A DNA stretch of 31,986 nucleotides from positions 1 through 31,986 of the forward strand of contig JBBSOT010000014.1 in assembly GCA_038259455.1 (NCBI GenBank), read 5' to 3'. Positions 7,992 to 16,233 of the stretch are shown here, one piece after another. The notes under the pieces were generated by a model that ran no database searches, was not told the DNA's origin, and saw only the letters and a program-made list of their open reading frames with translations. Numbering within the stretch: the stretch's first letter is position 1; every line of letters begins with the position of its first letter. The translations under genes and the position numbers were made by a program. This stretch comes from CAMYMG01 sp038259455 (GTDB lineage: Bacteria; Pseudomonadota; Alphaproteobacteria; Rhizobiales; Rhizobiaceae).

Positions 7992-8321
7992 TCAGCGCAG
8001 GGGCGCGGTCGTGACGCTCCGGCTGTCAAAGACCGGCTTCCTTGGCCTGTGGATCTTGCCGTTCGGCACTTTCACGCGCCGAAATACCGCGACGATTTCC
8101 TCGCGCGTGCATGGTATGGCTCCCATAAGCACGGCACGTTCGCGCTCGAATCCGGTGATGTCATAGTGCGGCGCCGAGGTCTTGGGCGGGCCCTGGTAAA
8201 GCAGCCTGTGAACGCCGATCAAGGACGCGAAGCGGTGCAACTCGTCAATCTCATCAGCCAGGAGATGGCACCAGTTGCGACCGGCCCACCGCCATATCGC
8301 ACTATCGACATAGACCGCCAT
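7992..8321 (-). CDS. DUF4031 domain protein
   Basis: A 109-residue protein of the DUF4031 family, function unknown. The start MAVYVDSAIWRW, the segment WCHLLADEIDELHRFAS, the YQGPPKTSAPHYD region and TREEIVAVFRRVK fit the family as I remember it: a small, soluble, all-in-one domain with conserved His and Asp residues. There is no signal peptide or membrane segment. The ATG at 8321 is 11 bp after the eipB stop, so the two genes are almost certainly one transcript with eipB first. The family match is from memory of its conserved residues; no biochemical role should be inferred from the neighbour alone. Confidence 0.8.
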   Translation of the reverse strand: MAVYVDSAIWRWAGRNWCHLLADEIDELHRFASLIGVHRLLYQGPPKTSAPHYDITGFERERAVLMGAIPCTREEIVAVFRRVKVPNGKIHRPRKPVFDSRSVTTAPLR

Positions 8322-8332
8322 CTTGCGTGCCC

Positions 8333-9160
8333 TCAGCGAGAGCAGGAACCTTCATCATTGTCGAACACGGCAAGATCGACCAGTTTCCCGGAGATGACGA
8401 AGTTGCCGTAATCCATCTCGAGGTCGCGCGTCAGTCCGTTCTCGTAGAGTTTGAAGCTGATCCGGTATTCAGGCAGGTCCTCGCCGCCTTCGGAAGTCTC
8501 ATCGAAATAGGCGATATCAACCGGCCAGAATTTCTCTGAACCAAGCTTGTTCAGGGCCTTGATCTCGGGGTCACCGGTCTCGGCACCTTCCTGCTTGCCT
8601 ACGATCACGGTCGTGGTCATCGCCTTGTCGGCGTCTTCCGATCCATCGAAGATCGACGCCTCATAGAATCGTTCCCCCTCATTGGCCTTGGCGATCAGTT
8701 GAACGAGGTGCTGCGTTGGAAACTGCGTCGGCTTGAGTTCCAGGCTTTTCGGTTCAGGCTTCTGGATCTCTACCTTCACGCCAGAAGCATCGCGCACGGC
8801 ATTGCCGCGTAGTTCGTGATCGAGGTTCTGGTCGATATAGGATTTTGTGGCGAAGCTGAATGTCTTGCCGTCGGGCCCCTCAAATGTCGTGGTCTGCTGG
8901 TCGGTGATCTGCGAGGCATCGCTGGTGTCGGATTGCGTGACATAACGAAAACGAACGGTGTAACCCTCGCAGGCGGAGCCGCGAATCTCGTAGACCATGC
9001 GGCCTGAAATCCCGGTGATCCCGGAGCGGTCGGATGCATTGTCGAGCTTCAGGTCGTAGACCGCGCGATGCTGGATGAGGGATACGGCGGCTAATGCCGT
9101 GCCGGAGGCCAGCAAGGAAGATCCGGAAAGAACGATGAGTGCAAGGCGCAATGCGCGCAT
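8333..9160 (-). CDS. eipB: Periplasmic envelope-integrity protein EipB (DUF1849)
   Basis: EipB is a periplasmic beta-spiral protein of alphaproteobacteria that supports cell envelope integrity, described in Brucella. The sequence shows a signal peptide (MRALRLALIV, cut near ALA at residue 24), then HRAVYDLKL, the motif RMVYEIRGSACEGYTVRF and a C-terminus ending EGSCSR. The only two cysteines of the mature protein, Cys64 and Cys273, are 209 residues apart, the same spacing as the conserved disulfide I recall for Brucella EipB. I chose the ATG at 9160 rather than the upstream in-frame start at 9229 because it begins the signal peptide and has GGAG before it. It is 11 bp upstream of the DUF4031 gene and divergent from the RidA gene. 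Confidence 0.88.
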   Translation of the reverse strand: MRALRLALIVLSGSSLLASGTALAAVSLIQHRAVYDLKLDNASDRSGITGISGRMVYEIRGSACEGYTVRFRYVTQSDTSDASQITDQQTTTFEGPDGKTFSFATKSYIDQNLDHELRGNAVRDASGVKVEIQKPEPKSLELKPTQFPTQHLVQLIAKANEGERFYEASIFDGSEDADKAMTTTVIVGKQEGAETGDPEIKALNKLGSEKFWPVDIAYFDETSEGGEDLPEYRISFKLYENGLTRDLEMDYGNFVISGKLVDLAVFDNDEGSCSR

Positions 9161-9299
9161 ATTTGGCTCCAGCCTGTGGGCACATTCTTGCGCCGCATTG
9201 AAAGTTTGGACCACTTTAGAAATTGTCATGGCGGAAGATAGGCGAAAATTGCAGTTTCAACCCCGGCACTGATCCATGCACAAGACATAGGGAAAGAAG

Positions 9300-9764
9300 A
9301 TGAGTGAAACAATCGAAAAGCGGGTAATGGAATTGGGCGTCGACTTGCCGGTGGCTGCTGCCCCCGCAGCCAACTACCTTCCCTATTCGCAAACCGGCAA
9401 TCTGCTTTTCACGGCCGGCCAACTTCCGCTAAGGGACGGCAAGCTCGCCTATGTGGGCTTGCTCGGCCTGGAGGTGGACACACCCGCCGGCCGCGAGGCG
9501 GCAAAACTCTGCGCGATCAACATCCTGGCACAGGCAAAGGCAGCGCTCGGCGATCTCGAGAGAATCGTGCGGATCGTCAAGATCACCGTTTTCGTGGCAT
9601 CCGCTCCCGGTTTCACCGAGCAGCATCTTGTCGCCAATGGCGCGTCGGATTTTCTGGCAGAAGCGCTCGGCGATCGTGGCAAACATGCCCGCTCGGCTGT
9701 CGGCACGGCAGCCTTGCCGCTCGATGCGCCGGTAGAGATCGAAGCCATCATCGAAGTCGCATAG
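9300..9764 (+). CDS. RidA/YjgF family protein
   Basis: RidA-family proteins hydrolyse reactive enamines and imines made by PLP enzymes, though many subfamilies have other or unknown substrates. The 154 residues are longer than classical RidA (about 128). They include FTAGQLPLRDGKL, KITVFVASAPGFTEQHLVANG and the conserved block HARSAVGTAALPLDAPVEIE, where Arg131 matches the carboxylate-binding Arg needed for deaminase activity. The ATG at 9300 has GGAAAGAAG before it. It is the first gene of a plus-strand run; the glycerophosphodiesterase gene starts 13 bp downstream. Imine deaminase activity is likely but the substrate is unknown. Confidence 0.88.
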   Translation: MSETIEKRVMELGVDLPVAAAPAANYLPYSQTGNLLFTAGQLPLRDGKLAYVGLLGLEVDTPAGREAAKLCAINILAQAKAALGDLERIVRIVKITVFVASAPGFTEQHLVANGASDFLAEALGDRGKHARSAVGTAALPLDAPVEIEAIIEVA

Positions 9765-9777
9765 GGCGCTTTCCAAC

Positions 9778-10506
9778 ATGTCATTGAAGTCCTGGCTGAC
9801 AGCCCGCCCGATAGCCCATCGCGGGCTCCACGACATGAACATCAGCGTGTGGGAAAATACGCTGCCGGCTTTCGGTCGCGCCATCGAGCACAATTACGCA
9901 ATCGAGTGCGATGTAAACCTGTCGGCAGACGGGGTGCCGATCGTCATTCATGACAGCGCGCTGAAGCGGCTTACCGGCAGCGACGGCTTCGTCTGGCAAC
10001 GCAGCGCCGCCGACCTTGCGGCACTTCGAATCGGCAGCACCGACGACCATCCACCAACCCTTCGCGAGATGCTCGACTTCGTCGACGGACGCGTTCCGCT
10101 GGTCATCGAACTGAAAGGCGTACCCGGGAAGGATGCCGGGTTGGTGGCGCAGGTCGGCGACCTGCTGAGGGGCTATGCCGGCAAGGCGGCGATCATGTCG
10201 TTCGACCATTGGTTGATCCGCGAGTTTCCACAGCACGCGCCCGGCATCCCGGCAGGCCTCACCGCGCTCGGCACCGGCCAGTCGGATATTGAGGGGCATT
10301 TTTCAATGCTGGCGCACGACATCTCGTTCGTCTCCTATTGTCTGGCAGACATGCCAAACCCGTTCGTCGACTTCGCACGCGACACACTTTTCCTGCCCGT
10401 GATTACTTGGACAGTACGCGATCGGGCGGCAGTGGAGAAAACCTTTGCGCTGGCCGAACAGATGACATTCGAGGGATTTTTGCCTGATGAGCCGGCAATC
10501 GCCTGA
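9778..10506 (+). CDS. Glycerophosphodiester phosphodiesterase family protein
   Basis: GDPD enzymes cleave glycerophosphodiesters such as glycerophosphocholine to glycerol-3-phosphate and an alcohol, using a TIM barrel and a metal ion. In the 242 residues the catalytic pair His14-Arg15 (AHRG), ENT (26-28), the metal ligands Glu43 and Asp45 (IECDVNLSADG) and the second catalytic His58 (IVIHD) are all present, so the enzyme should be active. There is no signal peptide, so it is cytoplasmic. The ATG at 9778 has no strong ribosome-binding site; coupling to the RidA gene 13 bp upstream is likely. The FemAB-like gene follows 43 bp later. Confidence 0.92.
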   Translation: MSLKSWLTARPIAHRGLHDMNISVWENTLPAFGRAIEHNYAIECDVNLSADGVPIVIHDSALKRLTGSDGFVWQRSAADLAALRIGSTDDHPPTLREMLDFVDGRVPLVIELKGVPGKDAGLVAQVGDLLRGYAGKAAIMSFDHWLIREFPQHAPGIPAGLTALGTGQSDIEGHFSMLAHDISFVSYCLADMPNPFVDFARDTLFLPVITWTVRDRAAVEKTFALAEQMTFEGFLPDEPAIA

Positions 10507-10549
10507 AAGCCGGCTTGTGCGGTCCGGCGATCGGCATAGATAAGGACAG

Positions 10550-11770
10550 ATGGCGATCAAACCTCACGGCGAACTGGATGGAACCGATGGCGGCCTCGCC
10601 ATACGCGTCGTGCCAAGCCTCGACGGTTTCACCCGCGATGAGTGGAATTGCCTGTCGGGTTGTTCTGGCAACGCTGAAGAAACGCCATACAACCCGTTCA
10701 TTTCATTCGAATTCCTCAAGATACTGGAGGAGTCCGGCTGTGCCGTGCGCGAGACCGGGTGGCAAGGACATCACATTCGCCTCGAGCAGGCCGACGGCAG
10801 CCTTGTCGGTGCGATTCCTTGCTACGTCAAATCGCACAGCCAGGGTGAGTACGTGTTCGACCACGGCTGGGCCGATGCCTTCGAGCGCGCTGGCGGCCGC
10901 TACTATCCCAAGCTTCAGGCAACCGTTCCTTTCACGCCGGCCACCGGTCCGCGGCTTCTCGTTGCAAAAGGAAACCAACCCGCCGCGGCACGCTCGGCAC
11001 TTGCGATCGGCCTCAGGGCAGTAACCGAGAAGGTCGGCGTCTCATCCGCGCATGTCACCTTCGGGCTCGATGCGGACATGGCCGCGCTTGGCGAGGCCGG
11101 TTACCTGCGTCGCACCGACACGCAGTTCCACTTCCTGAACGAGGGCTTTTCGACTTACGACGATTTTCTTGCAACGCTTGCCTCGCGCAAGCGCAAGGCG
11201 CTCAAGAAGGAGCGGCGCGAGGCGCTGGCCGAAGGCATTACAATCCACTGGCTGACCGGTAAGGATCTGACGGAGGCGGTCTGGGACGATTTCTTCGCCT
11301 TCTACATGGATACCGGTGAGCGCAAGTGGGGACGCCCCTATCTCACCCGCAAATTCTTCTCGCTCATCGGGGAGCGCATGGCGGATGACGTGCTCCTGAT
11401 CATGGCAAAGCGTGCTGGACGTTACATTGCCGGCGCTATCAATTTCATCGGCTCCGAGGCGCTTTTCGGTCGGAACTGGGGCTGCATCGAAGATCATCGA
11501 TTTTTGCATTTCGAGGTCTGCTACCATCAGGCGATCGACTTCGCGATCGACAGGAAACTCAAGGTCGTCGAGGCTGGCGCGCAGGGGGAGCACAAGCTGG
11601 CGCGCGGCTACCGACCAGTCACCACTCAATCAGCCCATTTCATTGCCCATCCCGGTTTGCGCAATGCCGTTGCCGACTACCTGGAGCGTGAACGCCGCGA
11701 GGTCTCACGGATGGGTGAATATCTCGACGAACACGGTCCTTTCCGGAGATCCGCTCCAGAGCAGGATTAG
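10550..11770 (+). CDS. FemAB/GNAT-like acyltransferase (COG3146 family)
   Basis: A 406-residue protein of the COG3146/DUF482 FemAB-like group, annotated as a putative N-acyltransferase; the substrate is not known. It shows the family's typical stretches: NPFISFEFLKILEESG near residue 48, HGWADAFERAGG, YYPKLQATVPFTPATGPRL, the basic segment RKRKALKKERREAL, and FEVCYHQAIDFAI followed by VVEAGAQGEHKLARGY. No signal peptide or membrane segments, so cytoplasmic. The ATG at 10550 is preceded by AAGGA. It is third in the RidA-GDPD-FemAB-HIT run. A link to peptidoglycan or tRNA-dependent aminoacyl transfer is suggested by the fold only. Confidence 0.85.
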   Translation: MAIKPHGELDGTDGGLAIRVVPSLDGFTRDEWNCLSGCSGNAEETPYNPFISFEFLKILEESGCAVRETGWQGHHIRLEQADGSLVGAIPCYVKSHSQGEYVFDHGWADAFERAGGRYYPKLQATVPFTPATGPRLLVAKGNQPAAARSALAIGLRAVTEKVGVSSAHVTFGLDADMAALGEAGYLRRTDTQFHFLNEGFSTYDDFLATLASRKRKALKKERREALAEGITIHWLTGKDLTEAVWDDFFAFYMDTGERKWGRPYLTRKFFSLIGERMADDVLLIMAKRAGRYIAGAINFIGSEALFGRNWGCIEDHRFLHFEVCYHQAIDFAIDRKLKVVEAGAQGEHKLARGYRPVTTQSAHFIAHPGLRNAVADYLERERREVSRMGEYLDEHGPFRRSAPEQD

Positions 11771-11886
11771 CAAGTGTCGCGACAGGCCCAGCCTTTCGGC
11801 CAACAGCGAGCCTTGGCGTGATGGCGCGTAGCCTTGACTGGCAGCCAGCATCAAAGAAAAGTGCCCTTCAAATCCACGAGGAAAAC

Positions 11887-12318
11887 ATGACAGCCGCCTA
11901 CGATCCCGAAAATCCGTTCGCCAAGATCCTGCGCGGTGAATTGCCGTGCCACAAACTCTACGAGGACGCCGACACCTTCGCGTTCATGGACATCATGCCG
12001 CGCGGCGACGGCCATTGCCTGGTGATTCCGAAAAAGCCTTCGCGCAATATTCTTGATGTCGACGCCGACAGTCTCGCTGCCGTGGCAAGAACGACGCAGA
12101 AGCTGGCGCATGCAGCCATGCAGGCATTTTCAGCCGATGGCGTTACGGTGCAGCAATTCAATGAACCGGCCGGCGGCCAGGTGGTGTTTCATCTGCACGT
12201 CCACATCATCCCGCGTTTCGAAAGCGTAGGCCTGCGCCCGCATACCGGAGACATGGAAAAGCCCGATGTGCTCTCCGCCAACGCGGAGAAGATCAAGGCG
12301 GCGCTGGCCGCCGCCTGA
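11887..12318 (+). CDS. HIT family hydrolase
   Basis: HIT proteins hydrolyse nucleotide phosphoramidates and related nucleotidyl conjugates. The 143 residues hold the histidine triad HLHVHIIPR with His102, His104 and His106, the N-terminal FAKILRGELPCHKLYED and PRGDGHCLVIPK. Length and layout fit the Hint/Fhit-like branch common in bacteria. An in-frame start exists upstream at 11818, but the ATG at 11887 follows GAGGAAAAC and begins at the conserved domain, so it is preferred. It ends the plus-strand run and meets mfd tail to tail; its Ala-Ala-stop codons form one arm of a hairpin shared with the mfd end. Confidence 0.92.
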   Translation: MTAAYDPENPFAKILRGELPCHKLYEDADTFAFMDIMPRGDGHCLVIPKKPSRNILDVDADSLAAVARTTQKLAHAAMQAFSADGVTVQQFNEPAGGQVVFHLHVHIIPRFESVGLRPHTGDMEKPDVLSANAEKIKAALAAA

Positions 12319-12352
12319 CGCCGCAGTCAATCTGACTGCCCGTTCAGGCGGC
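12310..12352. terminator. Bidirectional stem-loop terminator between HIT gene and mfd
   Basis: GCCGCCTGA (12310-12318) pairs with TCAGGCGGC (12344-12352), and nested inside it GCAGTCA (12323-12329) pairs with TGACTGC (12333-12339) around ATC. Both arms of the outer stem are the last two Ala codons plus stop of the two convergent genes. There is no long T-run on either side, so termination strength is uncertain. Confidence 0.55.
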
Positions 12353-15300
12353 CTTTGCCGCGAGGCGCGCCAACTGGGTCATCACCACAGCTGAACCGGC
12401 GAGCCGCTTATCGGCATTGGGCCAGTCGCGCATGAATACAATGCTCTGGTCGGGCCGGATCTTGGCAAGTGACCCCTGCTCGCCGATGAAGCGAACGAGA
12501 CCGACCGGGTCGGCGAACTCCTTGCCCCGGAAATGGATCACAACGCCTTTCGGCCCGGCATCGAGTTTTTCGACATTGGCCTGACGGCAAAGCGCCTTGA
12601 TGAACACGATTTTCAGCAGATGCTGGACTTCGTCGGGCAGCGGCCCGAAGCGATCGATCATCTCTGCGCCGAAGCCATCGATTTCCTCGGTCGTCTGCAG
12701 ATCGCCAAGCCGGCGATAAAGGGCAAGCCGCAGCTGCAGGTCAGGCACGTAGCTTTCCGGTATCATCACGGCCGTGCCGACTGTGATTTGCGGCGACCAG
12801 CCGCCGTCCACCGGCTCGCCGGTATCCTTGATCTCGGCTACGGCCTCTTCCAGCATCTGCTGGTAAAGTTCGAAACCGACCTCCTTGATATGTCCCGACT
12901 GTTCCTCGCCGAGCAGATTGCCGGCGCCCCGTATGTCGAGGTCGTGGCTGGCGAGCTGGAACCCGGCGCCCAGGCTGTCGAGCGACTGCAGCACCTTCAA
13001 GCGCCGGTCGGCCGTATCGGTCAGCTTGCGATTGGCCGGCAAAGTGAACAACGCATAGGCGCGCACCTTGGAGCGCCCTACCCGTCCGCGCAATTGGTAG
13101 AGCTGCGCAAGGCCGAACATGTCGGCACGATGCACGATCAGCGTGTTGGCTGTCGGAATATCGAGACCTGATTCCACAATGGTGGTCGACAAAAGCACGT
13201 CGTACTGGCCGTCGTAGAAGGCGTTCATGATATCGTCGAGTTCGCCGGGCGGCATCTGTCCATGCGCCGTTCCGACTTTCAGCTCCGGCACCGATGACGT
13301 CAGGAACTGTTGCACCTCGGTGAGATCGGCAATGCGCGGGACGACATAGAAGCTCTGGCCGCCGCGATAGCGTTCACGCAACAAAGTTTCGCGGATGACC
13401 AGCGGATCGAAAGGCGAAATGAAGGTCCGCACCGCCATGCGGTCCACGGGTGGTGTGGCGATCAGCGACAGTTCGCGCACTCCGGTCAGCGCCAGTTGCA
13501 AGGTTCGCGGGATAGGCGTCGCCGACAGGGTCAGCACATGCACGTCGCTCTTCAGGTCTTTCAGGCGTTCCTTGTGCTTGACGCCGAAATGCTGCTCCTC
13601 GTCGATGATCAGGAGGCCGAGATTCTTGAACTGGATCGCGCTGCCAAGCAGCGCATGGGTGCCGACGACAATATCGACCCCTCCCTCGGCGATTCCCGTT
13701 TTCGTTTCCGCCAATTCCTTTGCCCCGACCAGGCGCGATGCCTGGCGGACATTCACAGGTAGGCCGGAAAAGCGCTGCGAAAACGTCTTGAAATGCTGGC
13801 GCGCCAGCAGGGTGGTAGGCACCACGACCGCAACCTGGAAACCCTCCATGGCCGCCACGAAAGCGGCACGCAGGGCGACTTCCGTCTTGCCGAAGCCAAC
13901 GTCGCCGCAGATCAGCCGGTCCATCGGCCGCCCGGCGGACAAATCGTCGAGAACCGAATCGATCGCCGTCTTCTGGTCGTCCGTCTCCTCATAGGGAAAG
14001 CGTGCCGAAAACTCTCCGTAGAGACCGTCCTGCGGAGTCAGCGCAACCGCAGTGCGCATCTTGCGTTCGGCCGCAATGCGGATCAGTTGCGCTGCCATTT
14101 CAAGCAGGCGCTTCTTCAGCTTCGCCTTGCGTGACTGCCAGGCGCCGCCGCCAAGCCGGTCAAGCTGTGCCTCGGCGGAATCGGAGCCGTATCGGGACAA
14201 CAGCTCGATGTTTTCAACGGGCAGATAGAGACGGCCATCGGACGCGTAATGGATTTCAAGGCAATCGTGGGGCGCGCCGAGCGCCTCGATCGTCTTCAAA
14301 CCGACAAAACGACCGATGCCGTGGTCAGCATGCACGACAATGTCGCCGGCCGAAAGTGCAGCCGCCTCGGCGATGAAGTCGGACGCGCGTTTTCGCTTCT
14401 TCGAGCGCCGCACCAGCCGATCGCCGAGGATGTCTTGCTCGGCGACGACCGTGAAACGGTCAGTTTCGAAGCCCGACTCGATTGGCAGAACGGCGATGCC
14501 GGCCTGCCCCGGCCCGAGTTTTTCGACGTCGGCTAGCGTCTCGACGCGCTTTATGTTGCCAAGGCCGTGTTCGTCGAGGATCTGCGCCAGGCGGTCGAGT
14601 GAACCTTCGGTCCAGCCGGCAACCAGAACCTTGCGCTTTGCAGATCGCACCGATGCGATGTGGGTTACTGCCGCCTCGAACACATTGGCGTTCGGGTCGG
14701 CGCGCTGTTCAGCAAAACTGTGGCCACTGCGCGACCCGGCGTGCAACACCTTGCGCGCACCGGCCTCTGGCGCAGCGAACGGCGAAAACTCGATCGAAGC
14801 GCGATCGGGCAATGCCGCGGCTATGTCATCTGGCGAAAGATAGATGAGATTGGGCGGGGTCGGCTTATACGGCACTGCGTCCTTCAGCGCCCCGCCGGCC
14901 TGTTCCTTGCGCGCCTCGTAATAGTCAAGGATCAGCGTATGTCGCTCGTCAATGGCCTCATGCGCCAGATGGTCGAACACCACCGGCGCTCCGGGCAAAT
15001 AGTCGAACAGCGTATCGAGATGATCGTAATAGAATGGCAGCCAGTGTTCCATGCCGGCGAAGCGCTTGCCCTCGGTAATCGAGGCATAGAGTCCGTCATC
15101 GCGCGACGGCGCGCCAAAAGCCTCGATATAATTGCGGCGAAAGCGGCTGATCGTTTCAGGCGTCAGCGTCACCTCGCTCATTGCCTGAAGCGAGACTTCC
15201 TTGCGATTGCCCGACGTGCGCTGCGTTGCCACGTCGAATGCGCGGATCGTCTCCAGTGTGTCGCCGAAGAAATCGAGCCGCACCGCTTCGGGTGACCCGG

Positions 15301-15841
15301 GCGCATAGAGGTCGAGTATACCGCCGCGTACCGCGAACTCGCCGACGTCGCGTACGGTTGGCACCCGCTCGAAGCCCGACATCTCCAGCCGCGCGATCAG
15401 GTCGTTCATGTTGACCACGCTGCCCGGCTTGGCGCGGAATGCCTGCGCCCGGATGGTCTCTTTCGGAGGAATCCGCTGCAACAGCGCGTTGGCGGTCGTC
15501 AATATCACGGCGCGATGCGGCTTTTCCTGAAGCGCTATCATCGCTGACAAGGCGTCCAGCCGGCGCGCCGCCGCATCCGAACCAGGCGATACCCGGTCGT
15601 ACGGAAGGCAGTCCCACGCAGGAAATTCCAGCACCGGCAATTCGGGCGCAGCAAAGGCCAGCGCTTCGGCTATAGCCGGCAATCGCTGCCCGTCACGCGC
15701 CACAAACAGCAGCGGGCAGTCGCCCGCCGCTTCGGCGGCCACTTGGGCAAGGGCAAAAGCTTCGTATCCATCGGCCACTCCGTCGACGATGAACTGGCCG
15801 GGCCTGTCTTGCGGCAGGCCGATTTTATCGATGAGACTCAT
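12344..15841 (-). CDS. mfd: Transcription-repair coupling factor Mfd
   Basis: Mfd removes RNA polymerase stalled at DNA damage and recruits UvrA for nucleotide excision repair. The 1165 residues contain, in order, the UvrB-homology region, the RNA polymerase-interacting domain with HADHGIGRFVG near residue 503, the helicase motor with Walker A GDVGFGKTEVA near residue 645 and DEEQHFG near 745, the second RecA-like lobe with TTIVESGLDIP and QLRGRVGRS, and a C-terminal TRCF domain. Full length. The ATG at 15841 starts 11 bp after the sdhE stop, so sdhE and mfd are one transcript. It is convergent with the HIT gene. No missing motif seen. Confidence 0.98.
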   Translation of the reverse strand: MSLIDKIGLPQDRPGQFIVDGVADGYEAFALAQVAAEAAGDCPLLFVARDGQRLPAIAEALAFAAPELPVLEFPAWDCLPYDRVSPGSDAAARRLDALSAMIALQEKPHRAVILTTANALLQRIPPKETIRAQAFRAKPGSVVNMNDLIARLEMSGFERVPTVRDVGEFAVRGGILDLYAPGSPEAVRLDFFGDTLETIRAFDVATQRTSGNRKEVSLQAMSEVTLTPETISRFRRNYIEAFGAPSRDDGLYASITEGKRFAGMEHWLPFYYDHLDTLFDYLPGAPVVFDHLAHEAIDERHTLILDYYEARKEQAGGALKDAVPYKPTPPNLIYLSPDDIAAALPDRASIEFSPFAAPEAGARKVLHAGSRSGHSFAEQRADPNANVFEAAVTHIASVRSAKRKVLVAGWTEGSLDRLAQILDEHGLGNIKRVETLADVEKLGPGQAGIAVLPIESGFETDRFTVVAEQDILGDRLVRRSKKRKRASDFIAEAAALSAGDIVVHADHGIGRFVGLKTIEALGAPHDCLEIHYASDGRLYLPVENIELLSRYGSDSAEAQLDRLGGGAWQSRKAKLKKRLLEMAAQLIRIAAERKMRTAVALTPQDGLYGEFSARFPYEETDDQKTAIDSVLDDLSAGRPMDRLICGDVGFGKTEVALRAAFVAAMEGFQVAVVVPTTLLARQHFKTFSQRFSGLPVNVRQASRLVGAKELAETKTGIAEGGVDIVVGTHALLGSAIQFKNLGLLIIDEEQHFGVKHKERLKDLKSDVHVLTLSATPIPRTLQLALTGVRELSLIATPPVDRMAVRTFISPFDPLVIRETLLRERYRGGQSFYVVPRIADLTEVQQFLTSSVPELKVGTAHGQMPPGELDDIMNAFYDGQYDVLLSTTIVESGLDIPTANTLIVHRADMFGLAQLYQLRGRVGRSKVRAYALFTLPANRKLTDTADRRLKVLQSLDSLGAGFQLASHDLDIRGAGNLLGEEQSGHIKEVGFELYQQMLEEAVAEIKDTGEPVDGGWSPQITVGTAVMIPESYVPDLQLRLALYRRLGDLQTTEEIDGFGAEMIDRFGPLPDEVQHLLKIVFIKALCRQANVEKLDAGPKGVVIHFRGKEFADPVGLVRFIGEQGSLAKIRPDQSIVFMRDWPNADKRLAGSAVVMTQLARLAAKAA

Positions 15842-15852
15842 GGGTTCACGCT

Positions 15853-16140
15853 TCAGATCGCGATATGGGCGCGGCTCGCCACGATCCGTTTAAACAGGGC
15901 CGTCTGGTGGATTTCTGGAACGGTGTGCTCGCCTGTGACCCAGGACAGGAGATCGGCATCCTGAAGTTCAAGCAGCCTCTCATATTGGTCGAGTTCGTCC
16001 GTGGTCAAGCTTGCCATTTCCGCATCGGCAAAGCCGCCCAGAATCAGGTCCATCTCCCGGATGCCGCGATGCCACGAACGAAACAGCAGCTTTCGTCGGC
16101 GCGGGTCCAATCCTTCACTTGATCGCTTCGTGCCGCTCAT
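15853..16140 (-). CDS. sdhE: FAD assembly factor SdhE
   Basis: SdhE helps attach FAD covalently to the succinate dehydrogenase flavoprotein. The 95 residues carry the DUF339 fold with RRRKLLFRSWHRG followed by the conserved RGxxE (Arg25 to Glu29), then EMDLILGGFAD and LLELQDADLLSW. I start at the ATG at 16140; the open frame continues much further upstream but that part is antisense to recG and has no family character. It precedes mfd by 11 bp and is divergent from recG. The gene has no sdh neighbours here, as is common in rhizobia. Confidence 0.93.
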   Translation of the reverse strand: MSGTKRSSEGLDPRRRKLLFRSWHRGIREMDLILGGFADAEMASLTTDELDQYERLLELQDADLLSWVTGEHTVPEIHQTALFKRIVASRAHIAI

Positions 16141-16170
16141 GCCGTATGTTGTCCCGCGTTGAAGCGCGCA

Positions 16171-16198
16171 TATAGCGTGGATAGTCGAGCGTGTCAGC
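16171..16198 (-). promoter_or_regulatory. Candidate promoter for sdhE-mfd
   Basis: On the minus strand a perfect CTATAT (-10) lies near 16169-16174, with GCTGAC 17 nt upstream near 16192-16197 as the -35 box (four of six matches to CTTGAC). The -35 overlaps one arm of a 9-bp inverted repeat, so a protein bound there could block this promoter. Seen by eye only. Confidence 0.45.
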
Positions 16199-16233
16199 CT
16201 TGCGCATGTCATGGTGGGGCCTAAGCTGACACG
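16190..16233. promoter_or_regulatory. 9-bp inverted repeat in the sdhE/recG divergent region
   Basis: CGTGTCAGC (16190-16198) and GCTGACACG (16225-16233) are perfect inverted copies 26 bp apart. The right arm abuts the recG start codon and the left arm overlaps the sdhE -35. The arms could be two operator half-sites or an RNA stem in a longer transcript. Confidence 0.45.

Noticed and set aside
11833..11861. Promoter for the HIT gene starting with CTTGAC
   Set aside because: The -35 is perfect but the hexamer 17 nt downstream (GAAAAG) is a poor -10.
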